This document shows, piece after piece, positions 31,496-43,700 of a stretch of DNA of 64,000 bases. The notes beneath the pieces were generated by a model, which did no database searches, was not told the DNA's origin, and worked only from the letters and a program-made list of their open reading frames with translations. Position 1 is the stretch's first letter; each line of letters opens with the position of its first letter. Made by a program: the position numbers and the translations under genes. Source of the stretch: Adiantum capillus-veneris (lineage: Eukaryota; Streptophyta; Polypodiopsida; Polypodiales; Pteridaceae); assembly GCA_014529385.2 (NCBI GenBank), contig CM043966.1, positions 104,543,087 through 104,607,086 on the forward strand, in the 5' to 3' direction.

Positions 31496-33142
31496 TGTAA
31501 TGGAATTAGCCTATTCAACTTGAGAATAGCGGAAATTAATGAGAATACTTTCGAGAAATAACTTTGTGAGCATAGCGGGTAGACATAATCGAAGATAGCA
31601 ACATAATCATAGCAATTAGTTAACTTGGCATGAACAATACTTTTGCAAGAGAGAGAATTTAGAGAACATGACAACAGTTGAGGACCGGATTTATGTGGAG
31701 CCAATCCCCCCTCCAATAGGAATTTGTATTATGATTTCTCCCATTAAGAGAGACTTGTTACAATACATTCTTTGTGTTCCTTGTGACCTAGGTGATGCAA
31801 TGAAGATGGAAAGCTTCATGCATCACAATCATAGCATAACATGAACTTGAAGAAAGCTTTAACTATCCCAAGCCTCAGTCCCAAGACCTCAAACACCTTC
31901 GAAGGTGGAGAGAGCTAGCAGGGAATGAGGGTAGGGAAGAGGAAGAAGAAACATTTCGTAGGAGAAAGAATTAGTTCCTCACTTATCATACTCTTGTTGC
32001 TAGCATACATAATAGCATAGTAATGAAGAAGAAGGAGATGGCAAGCTTAAGCATTGAAGCATGGCTCTTGGTTGGATTTGCACTCCATAGCCAAGAGTGT
32101 TGGTGTAGGCTCTCAACCTCTACTTTCTTGGAGAGGGAGCTCTTGCACTTTGCATAGCACACAATGAGAGTGCTTGTGAGTGTGTGCGGGTGAGTATACC
32201 CCTCAAGCAAGCCCCTAGCTAGCTTGGGTCGACCCCCCCTTGTAGCTCATGCTTGAAGCTCATTGGACCCTCCCAGGCCTAGCCAATCACAAGCAAGAGC
32301 CATTACAAGCAACATGGGTAGCCTTGGGACAAGTGTCCCCCTTTCCCCTTTGAGAGAGAGGACTTGATAAATGCAAAATCAATTAGATAATTCAAGTAAT
32401 TTATCATTGGACCCCTTTGAAGCCTAGCCAATAGGCTTCAAGCAACTCATGAAGGTAACATGGGTAGGGACCTGACATGTGTCCTTGCTGCCTCTTCAAG
32501 TTGGGGCTTCCCTTGTGTGTGTGAGTGGGTGTTCTCTCTCTAGCCCCTAGGAAAAGGGCTCGCCCCCCCCCCCCCCCCCTTCCCCCCCTTGTAGGAATGC
32601 TTTTGACTTTAGGTGATCAAGCACCTTACTCACCAAGCATGACAAAGCACTTGAACTAAGGGGTATTCCCACAAGCATCTCAGGCAAGCTTCTCAAGGCA
32701 CCTCAAGTACCTTAATCATGCAGCAAGTCAAGCACCTCAAGCAAGGAGCCATTCAAGCACCTCAACCATCTTAATCAAGCACCTCAAGCATGACAAACAC
32801 CTCAAGCACGACAAGCACCTCAATCAGGACAAGCATCTCGAGCTTGGGCCGGGTTCCCAACTCAAGCTCAGCCCTAGCTTACCTAAGGTCAAAGGACTTT
32901 TACACACATTTATTGGAGGTCTTTAATGAAGCTAACCCTAAGGTCTTATGCTCCATTGGTTAGCCTTGCTCTTTGATAGACCATCTCCCTTTTGGGCCCC
33001 TTTACCATTGGCCCTGTGTTGAGATAGATCTATAAGCACATATCTATATCTTAACACTTGTTCCCATTTATTCTCCCACATTAAGTGATCAATTTAATAT
33101 GAGAAAATCATTTGGGTTGGTTAGATATTAGATTTTATGACA
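31496..33142 (-). repeat. 5' LTR of the right chromodomain copy (1647 bp)
   Basis: Same termini as the middle LTR. Differences are scattered and mostly transitions, for example CGTG/TGTG near the end and the C-run length near 32565-32587. Flanking DNA to the right begins TTTAATGC; no matching target duplication can be tested because the left end of the array is truncated. Confidence 0.92.
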
Positions 33143-33389
33143 TTTAATGCAAAATTTTAGTGAAATTAATAGAGATACATTAAGAAAAGGGGTTTTATAT
33201 TCCATTTTTAAAAAATTCTATAATAAGGAATCATTTTATTCATTCAAATGTGTTAAAAAAGGGGGTTTTAAAATAGCCCCGAATGCACGTTGTATAATAG
33301 GGGTTTCTCAATAGTGCACCTCTCAAGGTGTACCCACGTTTTCAAATAACCCCCTCCAAAAGAAACTCGTTATACATAGATCTCTATCA
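33143..33389. other. AT-rich flank with no gene
   Basis: T-rich and A-rich DNA, with AGTGCACCTCTCAAGGTGTACCC-like motifs near 33318-33340 that echo the left flank of the gypsy array. Confidence 0.4.
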
Positions 33390-33880
33390 AAAAATATTGA
33401 GCATGACATGCCATGGTAAAACATTTAGGAAATGAACAAATTGGCCATGTGATGTGACTTAATAGTTTTTTTAACAAAAAAAATTGAGCTTATTCACTAA
33501 TCAATCAACTGTTCTTTAATTGTGTGTATTTTTTGTATGAAATTTGACAAGCCAAAGATAAAGTTCATAGAAATACTCTCCCATAGAGCTCTGGAATTGG
33601 CAAAGGTTGCAACAATCAGGGAGCCTTATGTCTATCATATTTGACATTTTGGCATACTATGCATTGCTCTACATAGTTTTGAATGTCATGTCACATAGTA
33701 GGCCAATTAGAGTACAAACGAAACTCTTCGAAATATAAACGCTCCATCACAAAAATCTCATGTAAAATGATCCTCAAAACAATTCTAAATTCTTGTTTTC
33801 ATACTAGATACGGTTCTATGTGCCTATCCTTATCATCAAGGTTGCGTTTTAAGTATAATATTTTATGTAGTTAGAAATAA
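33390..33880 (-). pseudogene. Old relic of gypsy integrase related to the array
   Basis: Aligned by eye to 27200-27560 of the intact copy, with many substitutions and indels. Shared strings include ATACTCTCCCAT, TTTTGGCATACTA, GGCCAAT and the surrounding order of motifs. The frame is destroyed. It marks an older insertion of a related element in the same orientation. Confidence 0.7.
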
Positions 33881-35277
33881 GATGTCTTATGCATTGCATT
33901 GCCAGCTTTCAATATAGAATAATATAGTTTGTAAGACATTGACTAGAGATAGAATGCTATTATTCATTCTTAAAAATGTTTATCTTGTATGAAAACCTAA
34001 TCAGACATTTATAGCAACTATATTTATTTTATTTTTGTGGAAAAAATACTTACGATATAAAGCACACGTTCATATATAAATGTTACTATTCATTTTCAAC
34101 TTGATTTTTTTTAGAATCAAACTAGTTGTGCTTGGTTGGCTGTCATACTTGCCACATTTCATTTGTAGATGTTAAAGGGTTGATATCAATCTAAATCAAA
34201 TTGTGAAAATAGAGAATTTACATCCTTAGTTTGATTATATAGAAGTTGAAAGATCTTAGGCTACTCCTCTTTGATACACTTATTATTTTATTTCTGGTCA
34301 CACTTGTTTAATCTTAACATTAAACACAATCCTTGTTACATGCTAAACAGGATTACTAACCCAATAATCTAGTCTTTTTAATCCAAAGTTCATGAAATAC
34401 AATGTTAGAAGAAAACATCCATTAAATTTGCAAGGTATACTTGAATAAATCTTTGAAGAGCTACAAAAAGACAAGTCAATTTATAAATTATGTGAGAATA
34501 AACTATTATAAGCGTATATGACAAGGGGTTTGGGTTCCTCACTTCTTTGTAATTTTCAAATATAACAAGATGCTAAGTAACAAATTTTTCGAAAACAAAA
34601 CAATTTTCACGATCAACATGAAAGATTTTACAAAACACACGCTAGATAGGTGAGATGTTTGATTGAACATGTTTGGAATGCAAACATCCTTCCTATGAGG
34701 ATCTATGCAAAAAAAACAGAGCAAAAGTTTTTCATACTATGGAGGTTTTTTTAATAATAGTGAAAAGGTATCTAGTGCATATACTAACTGAGTGCCATAC
34801 AAAACCATGGTGGAGAGTTGGCACTTTTGTCTCTCCAAAATTTATAAATAATGGAAGCCATGCCCAACCCCGTAGTCCCGTTCCTCTAAATGGGCACACA
34901 AATCAAGAACACGGACCTAAAAAATTTGTTAGTACCACAATGCATTCATTGTGGTGTTGTCTATTTGCAATCTAGTAGGGCCTTAACCGCCGCCCTCACC
35001 CACATGTTGTCTGTTGTTCTTGAACACTCCCTTGCCTGCAACACCTTGATTGGGGATTATAACAAGTGTTGATGCTATTAACAACATTTGAAGTTGCCAT
35101 TGAAGGCATTTGGCATATATACGGCACCAATTTGTTACATGTCTGTCCAATAGCACCCCCAAGCTTTGGCTGCTTTTTATGTATATGTGCATAGACAAGT
35201 TACTGTTCATTGATAGGGCTTTGTTAATGGGCATGACGGCTCTTGCAAGTCTTGTTCACAAGCAAGATGGAGTCGAG
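33881..35277. other. AT-rich decayed DNA, no gene recognised
   Basis: Probably continues the old gypsy relic for some distance, then changes near 34700 to more mixed sequence. ORFs of 60-100 codons at 34539-35337 show no recognisable features. Confidence 0.4.
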
Positions 35278-35470
35278 CTCTCCTCTTATGGGGAAGACGA
35301 CCCTCATTCAATGGGTCATCACGGTTCATGGAGATGATTCTTGTAAATTAGTCCCTCACGCTTTTGTAGCATGCTCTCCTGCTCATGGGCAAGACTATTC
35401 TTAATCAATGGGTCATCACGGTTTAAAGAGACGGTTGTTAATTACTCCTCAAGCTTTTGTAGTAAAATAA
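35278..35470 (+). repeat. Tandem duplication of a ~96-bp unit
   Basis: The two units begin CTCTCCTCTTATGGGGAAGAC and CTCTCCTGCTCATGGGCAAGAC in outline, both contain AATGGGTCATCACGGTT and end in GCTTTTGTAG. They are diverged by about a fifth to a quarter of sites. Confidence 0.85.
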
Positions 35471-35857
35471 TAGTCAATTTCTAGCAGATTCAACGACAGG
35501 TTGTCCCGCATGGTAGAGCTTTTTCATATGTCAAGCCTCAAAGCTTGCTCTTTACAATGATGTCCCTTGTAAAATGCAGGCGGCCTTCGCATCTGTAGTC
35601 CTCTTATAGCTTAAGATAAGTACCGGCTGGTTCCAACCTCTTCCAAGATCAGGCAGCTGCAAGCTACCGAGATGCAGTAGTCACTTTTCTTCAAGACTAG
35701 CGATAAGGAAGTTTCGAAAGGCTATCACCTGCTGCCCTGTGTGAAAACACGAATAGAAGCACAAGCACTAAATACTTGCACTTCGGTGTGTTAAAGCAAC
35801 TAAGTTGAGAAGCAATGAGACGATATATGCTTGCAAAAGCTTATACACATACCAAGA

Positions 35858-36063
35858 GCCACCAAAATTGCAACTTAATGAGGATGTGTTCAAGGCTAGC
35901 TTTGTGTCTCTTGCCCTTCAGCTGGAAGGCTCACAAAGTAGGAGCATGTGTGTGTGCAAGAGCCACTAAAAATTGCAACTTGAGAAGGATGTGTTCAAGG
36001 CTAGCTTTGTGTCTCTTGCCCTTAAGCTGGGAGGCTCACAAAGTAGGCGCATGCATGTCTGCA
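35858..36063 (+). repeat. Tandem duplication of a ~102-bp unit
   Basis: Units at about 35858-35958 and 35959-36063 share GGATGTGTTCAAGGCTAGC, TTTGTGTCTCTTGCCCTT and GGCTCACAAAGTAGG and are about 90% alike. They lie inside an ORF of 149 codons (35815-36264), where the unit encodes RMCSRLALCLLP..SW.AHKVGAC twice. That ORF has no known domain and is probably incidental. Confidence 0.9.
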
Positions 36064-36264
36064 AGCCTCATTGCACCTGCATTGTTCATAGCCACCTCTC
36101 TTTCTCTCTCTCTCCAACCCTCAAGCCAGAAGGGTCATTGGGATGCCTGTCTAAAAGCATCATCGTGCCCAAGCTTCAACGGGCAGCTGTTATGCTTTCT
36201 TTTACTTAATGGACGCTCCTGTGCTTGCATTGAAGGGAATTTTTGCCACATGCCTTGTTTATAA

Positions 36265-37653
36265 AGCTGGTGCTCATCTCTTTGGAGCTGTAGTCGATAG
36301 CCGGCACACTTTGTCAAAAAAGCATGGAATGCAATTGCGTCATCTGATCATCTTTTGCTTGATGAGTACCACTACACCAAGTAGCTTCATCATCTAGCCT
36401 CATTTCAAAGAAAACCCTTAGGCCAACCAAGTGATTGTAGCATGAGCATCCATAAGCTTGCTTTCCACCCTGAAATTTAGGTGACAATCTAAACGTGACC
36501 ATGGTATCTACCTGTTTGTTGTCATTTGATTAGTCAACTGTCATTGATGAATTTTAAAATCATAAAATTTGAATTATCGAGGCTCATATAGTAATTTATT
36601 GTCCTTTATAACCTTTGGACTTTCAGCTCCTACTACTACTACTGATTAGTGCATTATTTGCACATGTTACGAAAGGAATTCGATGCTAAAAATATTTTCC
36701 CCTTTAGAGAACATAGAGGAGAACCTTATTCAGTTTCACATAAAAGAATAAATATTCTTATTAACACCAGCGTGAAGGCAAATGATTGCCACCAGTCACT
36801 CTTATCCCGGTCTCTTCTTCACTCTTGCCAAACACCAAGTACTCAATTCGCTCACCCACGTATCAGCTGGAGAGTATTCATTGGTTCTAAGCGCAGCTCA
36901 CGAACAAGGTTGCAGGCAAGTTCAAGGGTGCCATAGGGTGTGACAGCTACCATGTCTTTAGTCATGAACCAGACCTTGGCACTGAGTGCAACTATACTTC
37001 AGACGTAATTAATCTATACAAGAGTAATTAGACCCCGTTAGAATACTGGTATCAAAAATAACGACCATAACCCATATCGGAAAACTGTCAAATAGCCCCA
37101 CGATGTAAAGCGAGGCTACCTTGGATAACTAACTCTGTATGATGTAAAAACAGTGGTTGAAAGCACAATAAATGGCCTTTACAAGAAACAACTCAATTGC
37201 ATTCCTGAAATTTTACAGAAGGCGATTTGTAATATACATGAAGCATTTTTCCCAAGAAGGGAGAAGAATGAAAGAATTGACCTGAAGTTTATTCTGCTGA
37301 TAAAGCAAAAAAGTAAGGATGGTTGTACCAGGATGACATTGAAAACTCCTGGATTTGATCTTTGCTTTCATATTCTATTCTACAACAATGGCTTCAATTT
37401 TGGGACTGTGAGTTTAAACACGTCGCGACATGGATAACAGAGCTGTAATGTCGATAACCTGCGATATGAAAGAGCAGAAAACATTACGAAAGCTACCTTT
37501 TAAATTTAACATGAGAACGGCACTCAAGCTAACCAGCAGATGTCATCATATAACAAATTTTAAGATCACCTACACTTCCAATGGCTAGAACTAATTGCAG
37601 ATCCAAAAACTTCACCACAATATTGTAATCCTCCAAGTTGGCCAGCAGTTTTC
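36265..37653. other. Region downstream of the transporter gene, no coding recognised
   Basis: Includes the likely 3' UTR of the minus-strand transporter just below 37654. ORFs at 36649-36936 and 37153-37437 on the plus strand show no recognisable domain. A polyadenylation signal could not be fixed with confidence. Confidence 0.4.
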
Positions 37654-37788
37654 TCATTCTGCAAATTTTGCCTCTATCTCCTCCAGGCTTAAACCTTTCG
37701 TCTCTGGAACTACAATATAGATAAACAGAAGAGCGACAACTCCGATTGCTCCAAAAGTACAGAATGTGGCAGCTGTGCCAATGGCATC
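37654..37788 (-). CDS. Transporter last coding exon
   Basis: 44 codons plus TGA. The acceptor is CTTTCTTTCAG|GATGCC on the minus strand. Encodes the final membrane helix (TFCTFGAIGVVALLFIYIVV) followed by PETKGLSLEEIEAKFAE, the conserved cytosolic end of MFS sugar porters. It fits directly after exon 49452-49589. Confidence 0.92.
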   Translation of the reverse strand, partial: DAIGTAATFCTFGAIGVVALLFIYIVVPETKGLSLEEIEAKFAE

Positions 37789-40700
37789 CTGAAAGAAGGA
37801 AAGAAAATGCTAACATTGAATCATTCAGGATAGTTATCACAAGAAAAGGCTAGAAAGTGACATTGACAATAAACTACTCATTTTTGGGCACAAAATCAAA
37901 GTCTACATCTGTAGGGAAGGACTATTCACCTCTGCATTATCACACACCCCCATCGTAAGCACTGTCCATGAGTCAGACCTCTTATGTGTATTGTACAACA
38001 GTACCAAAATATGGGAAAGGTTTAGAAATGCCGTGTATCGTAGCCAACCATGGCTAGGGCAAAAGGTGCTGAAGAGGATGCAACACAAAATTTGCCAAAA
38101 AAAGAGGAGCGCCTACAAAATTTGAATATCTGAAGAAGAGAGAGAGGATGCTGAGAATCTGACACTCGAGAAATTTACTCTTTAGTTTCTGGCTCATATG
38201 CTACTAAGACCAAGTCCGTAATTGAGGTTAAAATCAAACAACGAAAACTGTGAGCAAGGGTGTAGACCTTCAGATACAAGAATGAGGTTCTCCAAACCCA
38301 CAACAAAATTAGGGTACCGAGTCTATCCCTGAGAGGGTGCAGACTTTCAGAACTGTAAGACCTCTCTCTCTGGTTAGGTTCTTACCGCCATGCAAGCGAA
38401 ATTCAGGACGAAAGCATAGGAAACATGCACCATCTTCCCATTTTATCGCTCATAATTTTCCCCATAGTAAATAAAGAAAGAGAGAACTGTTTGACCGAAA
38501 TGTGAGCTACATTTAAACTCGGTAGGAACTATACGTCAGAGACAGCTTAGCATTCTCTGTTTTGCCTTTCCATAAGGTTAGGTTCAGTATACTCATATCG
38601 TTATGCACTCCCACTTTCTGCTGTCAAAATGCAACCCTCATCTCTATTTCACACAGGCATGGGTGGGAAGGGATCAAGAGAAGCCGAGAGTTGGGGATCG
38701 CCACCCAAATCGGCCCAATATTTACACAAAAGAATCGGATGGCCCTCGTGCTCCACACCGTTAATCTCGTTTCGATGTGCAGAGGAGGCTCTGTAGCTGA
38801 GTCCACACAGATGCCCCAAATAAGATTTTGCCCGAGGCACATGGGGTATTCACAGCAGCTCTTTACATTATGTGATGCAGACCCTCAGCTCAAACCAAGG
38901 GGCTCACCCAGCAAAGACTGTACGGATTTCCGCAATTTGCGCTGCTGTTTTTTGCTGGCAGATTTTGAGTCGGAAGCTTTTGGGACTCAATTGCTTTTGA
39001 GTTTAACTGCTTTTGGGGCTCTGCTTTTGGCATCCCGTAAGAATAAATAAACCCAAGGGGTCACACTTCTCAGAGCATCTGGGCACAGAGTCTGAGAGCG
39101 AGCACCCGCAGGAGTTGTACTTTGCTCAAAGATTAATATAAAAGAAATATAGCGACTTAGCAAAGAACAAGTATGGGCTACTCTGGCCCACACAGTATGA
39201 AATCATGGAGACCCCGACAGCATGGAGATGCAACCTCGACAGCAAGTTGACGAGTGCGCAAAGAAGATGCTTCAGTTTGCTAAGGATCCCCAATATGCAA
39301 AATTTTTGACCCAGCAGTCTGTTGGAATTTAGGGTTGCGGGAAAACACACACAGCTTGGAGAAGACGAAGGAAGCTCAAGGCACACAACAGAGAGTGTAT
39401 TACTTAGTGTGCAATGGAAAGATAGATAGCGCTAGAATGAAAAGGCGTATATACAATGCACGGGGGAAAAACCTCCTAGAGAGGGAAAACATGCCTCAGC
39501 GGTCCTAAGTGTGTTCACACACATCACTACCACATGTTATGGTAACAAATCCCCCCTGGAGTGAGGCGGTGAACGAGAGTTGGCACATGAGTAAAGGGAA
39601 GTGCCATGCCCTAAGGACATGATCAATCCACAAAGGGAAGTAAGCCCGAAGCTTTGCGGAAAACTTCGAACTTCTCACGAAACAATGCCTTTGTGAAAAG
39701 ATCTACAAGGTTGTCATGTGTTGGCACATAAGCCAAGCTGATCTCTCCTGTTGAGAGCCTCTCCCTAACATAGTGGTAATGCACCTCAATGTGCATTGTG
39801 TGAACATGAAAAACTGGGTGCCAATGCGCTCTGACTGTCAGTGTAGATAGTGTTGGCAGTGTCATGTCCAACACCCAAATCAACTATAAGGCGTCTGAGC
39901 CATACACACTCAACTATAGCTGTGAAGACTGCCCTGTACTCCGCCTCACAACTAGAAGTGGCCACACTGGTTGCTTCTTGCTCAACCATGATATACATGA
40001 ACTGCCACGCATGAAACAAAAACCACTTGTGGACACTCGCGTGTCAAAACAACCAGCCAATCTGAGTCCGAAAAAGCATGTAAGTCTGGCGGAAATGATC
40101 CCCCGTTGGGATAAAACAAGCCAAGATGTAAAGTGCCACTCAAGTAGCGGAAAATCCTCTTGACAACCTGCCAATGCTTAGACCCTGGGCTCTGCATAAA
40201 TCTACTGACTAGTGAGACTGCAAACTGAATATCCAGCCTCGTGTTGCATACATAAATGAGGCATCCAACAGCAGTTTGGTAAAGAGTGACATCTGCACGA
40301 TCACCAGCATCAATTTCAAACCTGTTTCCATGGGAGTGGCAACAGGTTTGCAATCCTCAAGTCAAAACTTACATAGCAATGTCTCTATGTAAATTTTTTG
40401 ACACAAGGCAATACCACCATCACACTGCTTAAATTTTATACCCAAGCAATGATGCAACAGGCCCAAATCTTTCATCTTGAAAGTAGCATTCAAAGCAGCC
40501 TTAAATTCAGCAATATGTCTCTCATTTGGTCCAGTGATCAACAAATCATCTACATAGAGAACCACAATGAGAAGTACATCACCCTCACGCTTTACATACA
40601 ATGTGCTTTCTGTTGGACTGTTACGAAAGCCTTGTTTGACCAAATGAGTGTCAGCCTTCGCATACCAAGCACTAGGAGATTGCTTCAACCCATACGAAGC

Positions 40701-43700
40701 TTTGTTACCTTTGCACACCTTATCCTCTTGTCCTTTCTTGACAAAACCGCGAGGCTACGTTACATAAACTTCCTCAAATATGTCACCATTCAAGAAAGCA
40801 GTAACAATGTCTGACCAATGTACATCCCAATCAAAATGAGCTGCCAATGCACCTAGAAAAGACATAGTAGTCATACGACAAGTGGGAGCAAAAGTCTCTT
40901 CATAATCTATGCCTTCTTGTTGTGCAAAAATCTTTGTAACAAGTCGAGCCTTACAACGATCAATCTCACTATCCAGCAATGCAGTTTTAGCCTCATTGCG
41001 ACTTGCATAAAGACCAGCCAAGATATCCCAAGCCTATTTTGCAGATTTCATTGAACAAAGGTAAGGAGTAATAGTGTGCTTCACAGACAACGCAATCAAT
41101 GCATGAGCATGCACATCTTTTACATCCCAACGAGCTTGTTCTGCCGTAGGCAAAACAACTCTAACAGCAGTAATCCTTGCAGCAAGACCTACAACATCCT
41201 CAGCATCGCCTGTACCCTCAGAACCAAGACGTACATCAATGCCCTGCACAACATTCCAGACACCCTTTTGACACAAGAACATGTTGCATCATGTAAGCCC
41301 ACATAGAACAATTGTCCGCATCCAATCTGTTCTCAGCAGCAAATGAAACCGGCCTGTGGGGCGGTAGGCTTTAGCTTTCACCCGAAATTCTTTACTTTAC
41401 TTTAGGCACACAAAGAGAGAGAGTACTTTGCAAAGGGAGCCTGCGACGGGAATTAACACTCAAGCACACACACAACTCGGAAGCTAGAATGCTCCAAGCA
41501 GACGCCGACAACCTATAGGCCCCAAAATTGGCGCCGCTTTCGATATTTCTTTATACTTTGAGAGGGTAAATTACAAAGTAGAGTCCTGGGAATTCTTTAC
41601 CTGTATCCACCTAGATACCACCTGTTTTGGCCAAATTTCGGCAACATAACAGCCCCAAAACTTGGGCGAAACCAATTCCCCTGCTAGAACTCACTTCCAC
41701 TCGCATAAACTGTTGACGTGTCAAAGCCTAAAGAATGGAGCCAACTTACAGATGTCGGCCGAGGGGCCTAAATCTTAAGAAGAACAAGTAACGGAAGAAG
41801 AAGTCCTACCAACTTATGGGAACCCCATCGGATGGGCCCCAGTGACATAAAGGGATTAAAATAAAGCAAGACTCACACACACTCACGCAAATCTGATGAC
41901 GTGACAGCTGTACAGTAGATTTCCAAAAATTGCACTGGCATGATGACGTGGCAGGCTGTACGGATTTCCGTAAATTACTATTGGCAGCTTTTGGCTTTGC
42001 TTTTTGAACCAGAAGCTTTTGAGTTTTGAAGGCTTTTCACTGTAAGTGCTTTTTAGGCCAAGGGCAATATGAGGTTAGGGCTCATTCTCTGGCATGCTTC
42101 CTGGAGAAGGTGCACAGTCTGGAGTACCGGCTTGTACTATGTTGATGCAATATAAAGAAATACCGAAAGGGGCGCCAAGATTTGGGGCCAATACTCTCTG
42201 GGTGGAATTCCGTCACTCCGTGTCGCGTGTCGTCTCCCTCTCTCAGTTCAGTTATTATTGAAGTGTTAAAAGTCTGTTCAGTCTGTTCTTTTCTATTGGC
42301 ACGTGGTGCCCGTCTTGTGACGTTGGTATCAGAGCATCAGGCGTGTGCTTTTCTGAAAGCATACCAGTCCTACAAAAGAACAGACAGAGCTATTGGAATT
42401 TTATTCGAGGTATCTTTGCCCTCCAACCCGGACTTATTAGGCACTCCCACCCTTACTTCATCGCGCATCGGGCGCCCTCCCGTCTTCATCGCTGTGTCTT
42501 ACAGGGCATAAGCCATAAAGAACCCAAGACTTGGAATTCATGGATTCAGCAGAATATTTGCAGTTTTTGCTCAACGAGCTTCACGACATTCTTTCGCGGC
42601 ATCCTCAGCAGAATCTTCCGATGTTGCAAAGTTTTCAACAATTTTTTAGCTACATGTTACCCCCTGTGATGCCCCAGGTGGTACCTCCTCCTCCGGCACC
42701 AGAAAGTACGAGAGCTTCCAACCGGCAACCTTGTCAGTCATCTGTTCCATCAACTCGCTAAAAATACAAATAAATATGTAAACTCACTAATAGTGACCTG
42801 ATACACACATTTAGTATCACGCTTGCAAAAGACTCAAGACTCTGAGGAAACCCTAGGAACGGGGGTCCCGTCTCATGCCAGCCTACCAAGTGGAACACCG
42901 TGGAGTGTAACGCCGAGAAAGGTACATCTACCTTAAATACAGCAAGGCACAGCCACAAAGCAACCCTCACTCCCTAATCTGCTCTTGGGAGATACTAGAG
43001 CCACTACAGAACAGGAATCTAAACTCTAACCTAGCTAACACGATGGTCTTTGGTCAAGTTCCGGAAATATCCGGCTCTTGATACCAAGTGGATGGAGGAA
43101 GAGGACTTACCACATAATCCTTAGATACTAGAGCTTTACCTTGAGGCTTTTGCCGACTATAATTAATGATGAATCAGCGGGTTAAATCTGGTGTGGTGCA
43201 GACTATACAAGAGGGGGGTCTCTTGAAACCGGCCCGTGGCGCGGTAGGCGTTGGCTTTCACCCGAAATTCTTTACTTTAGACACACACAGAGAGAACATG
43301 CAAAGGAAACCTGTGACGGGAATTAACACTTAAGCACACACACGGCTCGGAAGCTAGAATGCTCCGAGCAAACGCCGACAACCTGTAGGCCCCAAAATTG
43401 GCGCCCCTTTCAGTATTTCTTTTTTCTTTGAGAGGGTAAATTACAAAGTAGAGTCCTGGGAATACTTTACCTATATCCCTCTAGATACTACCTGATTTGG
43501 CCAAATTTTGACAACATAACAACCCCAAAACTTGCGCGAAACCAATTCCCCTGCTAGAACTCACTTCTACTGGCATATACCCTCTGATTCCAGCCCAAAA
43601 ACAGAAAATTCAGCTCGCTCTATTTACTGGTTTTTGCCCTGTTTTCAGCCCCAAACAATCCCCTAACTGTCCTCTGCCAGTGGGACACTATTCCCAAAGG

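Larger units (their letters stand above)
21058..33142 (-). mobile_element. Tandem array of two chromodomain gypsy elements sharing an LTR
   Basis: Reading right to left: LTR (33142-31496), full internal region, LTR (25934-24290), second internal region cut off inside RT at about 21058. Both internal regions begin with the same PBS and leader and are about 99% alike by eye. The middle LTR acts as 3' LTR of the right copy and 5' LTR of the left copy. Such LTR-internal-LTR-internal arrays arise by unequal recombination between LTRs of identical elements. The two LTRs (1647 and 1645 bp) differ at roughly ten sites, so the family was recently active. Confidence 0.9.
39320..41345 (-). mobile_element. 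Second copia element, internally deleted and 5'-truncated
   Basis: A 3' LTR at 39320-39547 is followed, reading leftward on the minus strand, by a coding region that runs gag N-terminus, then RT, then RNase H. Most of gag, all protease and all integrase are missing. It inserted into a gag-only LTR element (CAGTC at 39315-39319 is the left flank). The 5' LTR is absent: the coding region is cut at 41345 next to an unrelated repeat. Confidence 0.85.

Noticed and set aside
37529-37840. 103-codon minus-strand ORF over the last transporter exon
   Set aside because: It is in the wrong frame. The correct frame enters at the splice acceptor at 37788 and ends at the TGA at 37654.
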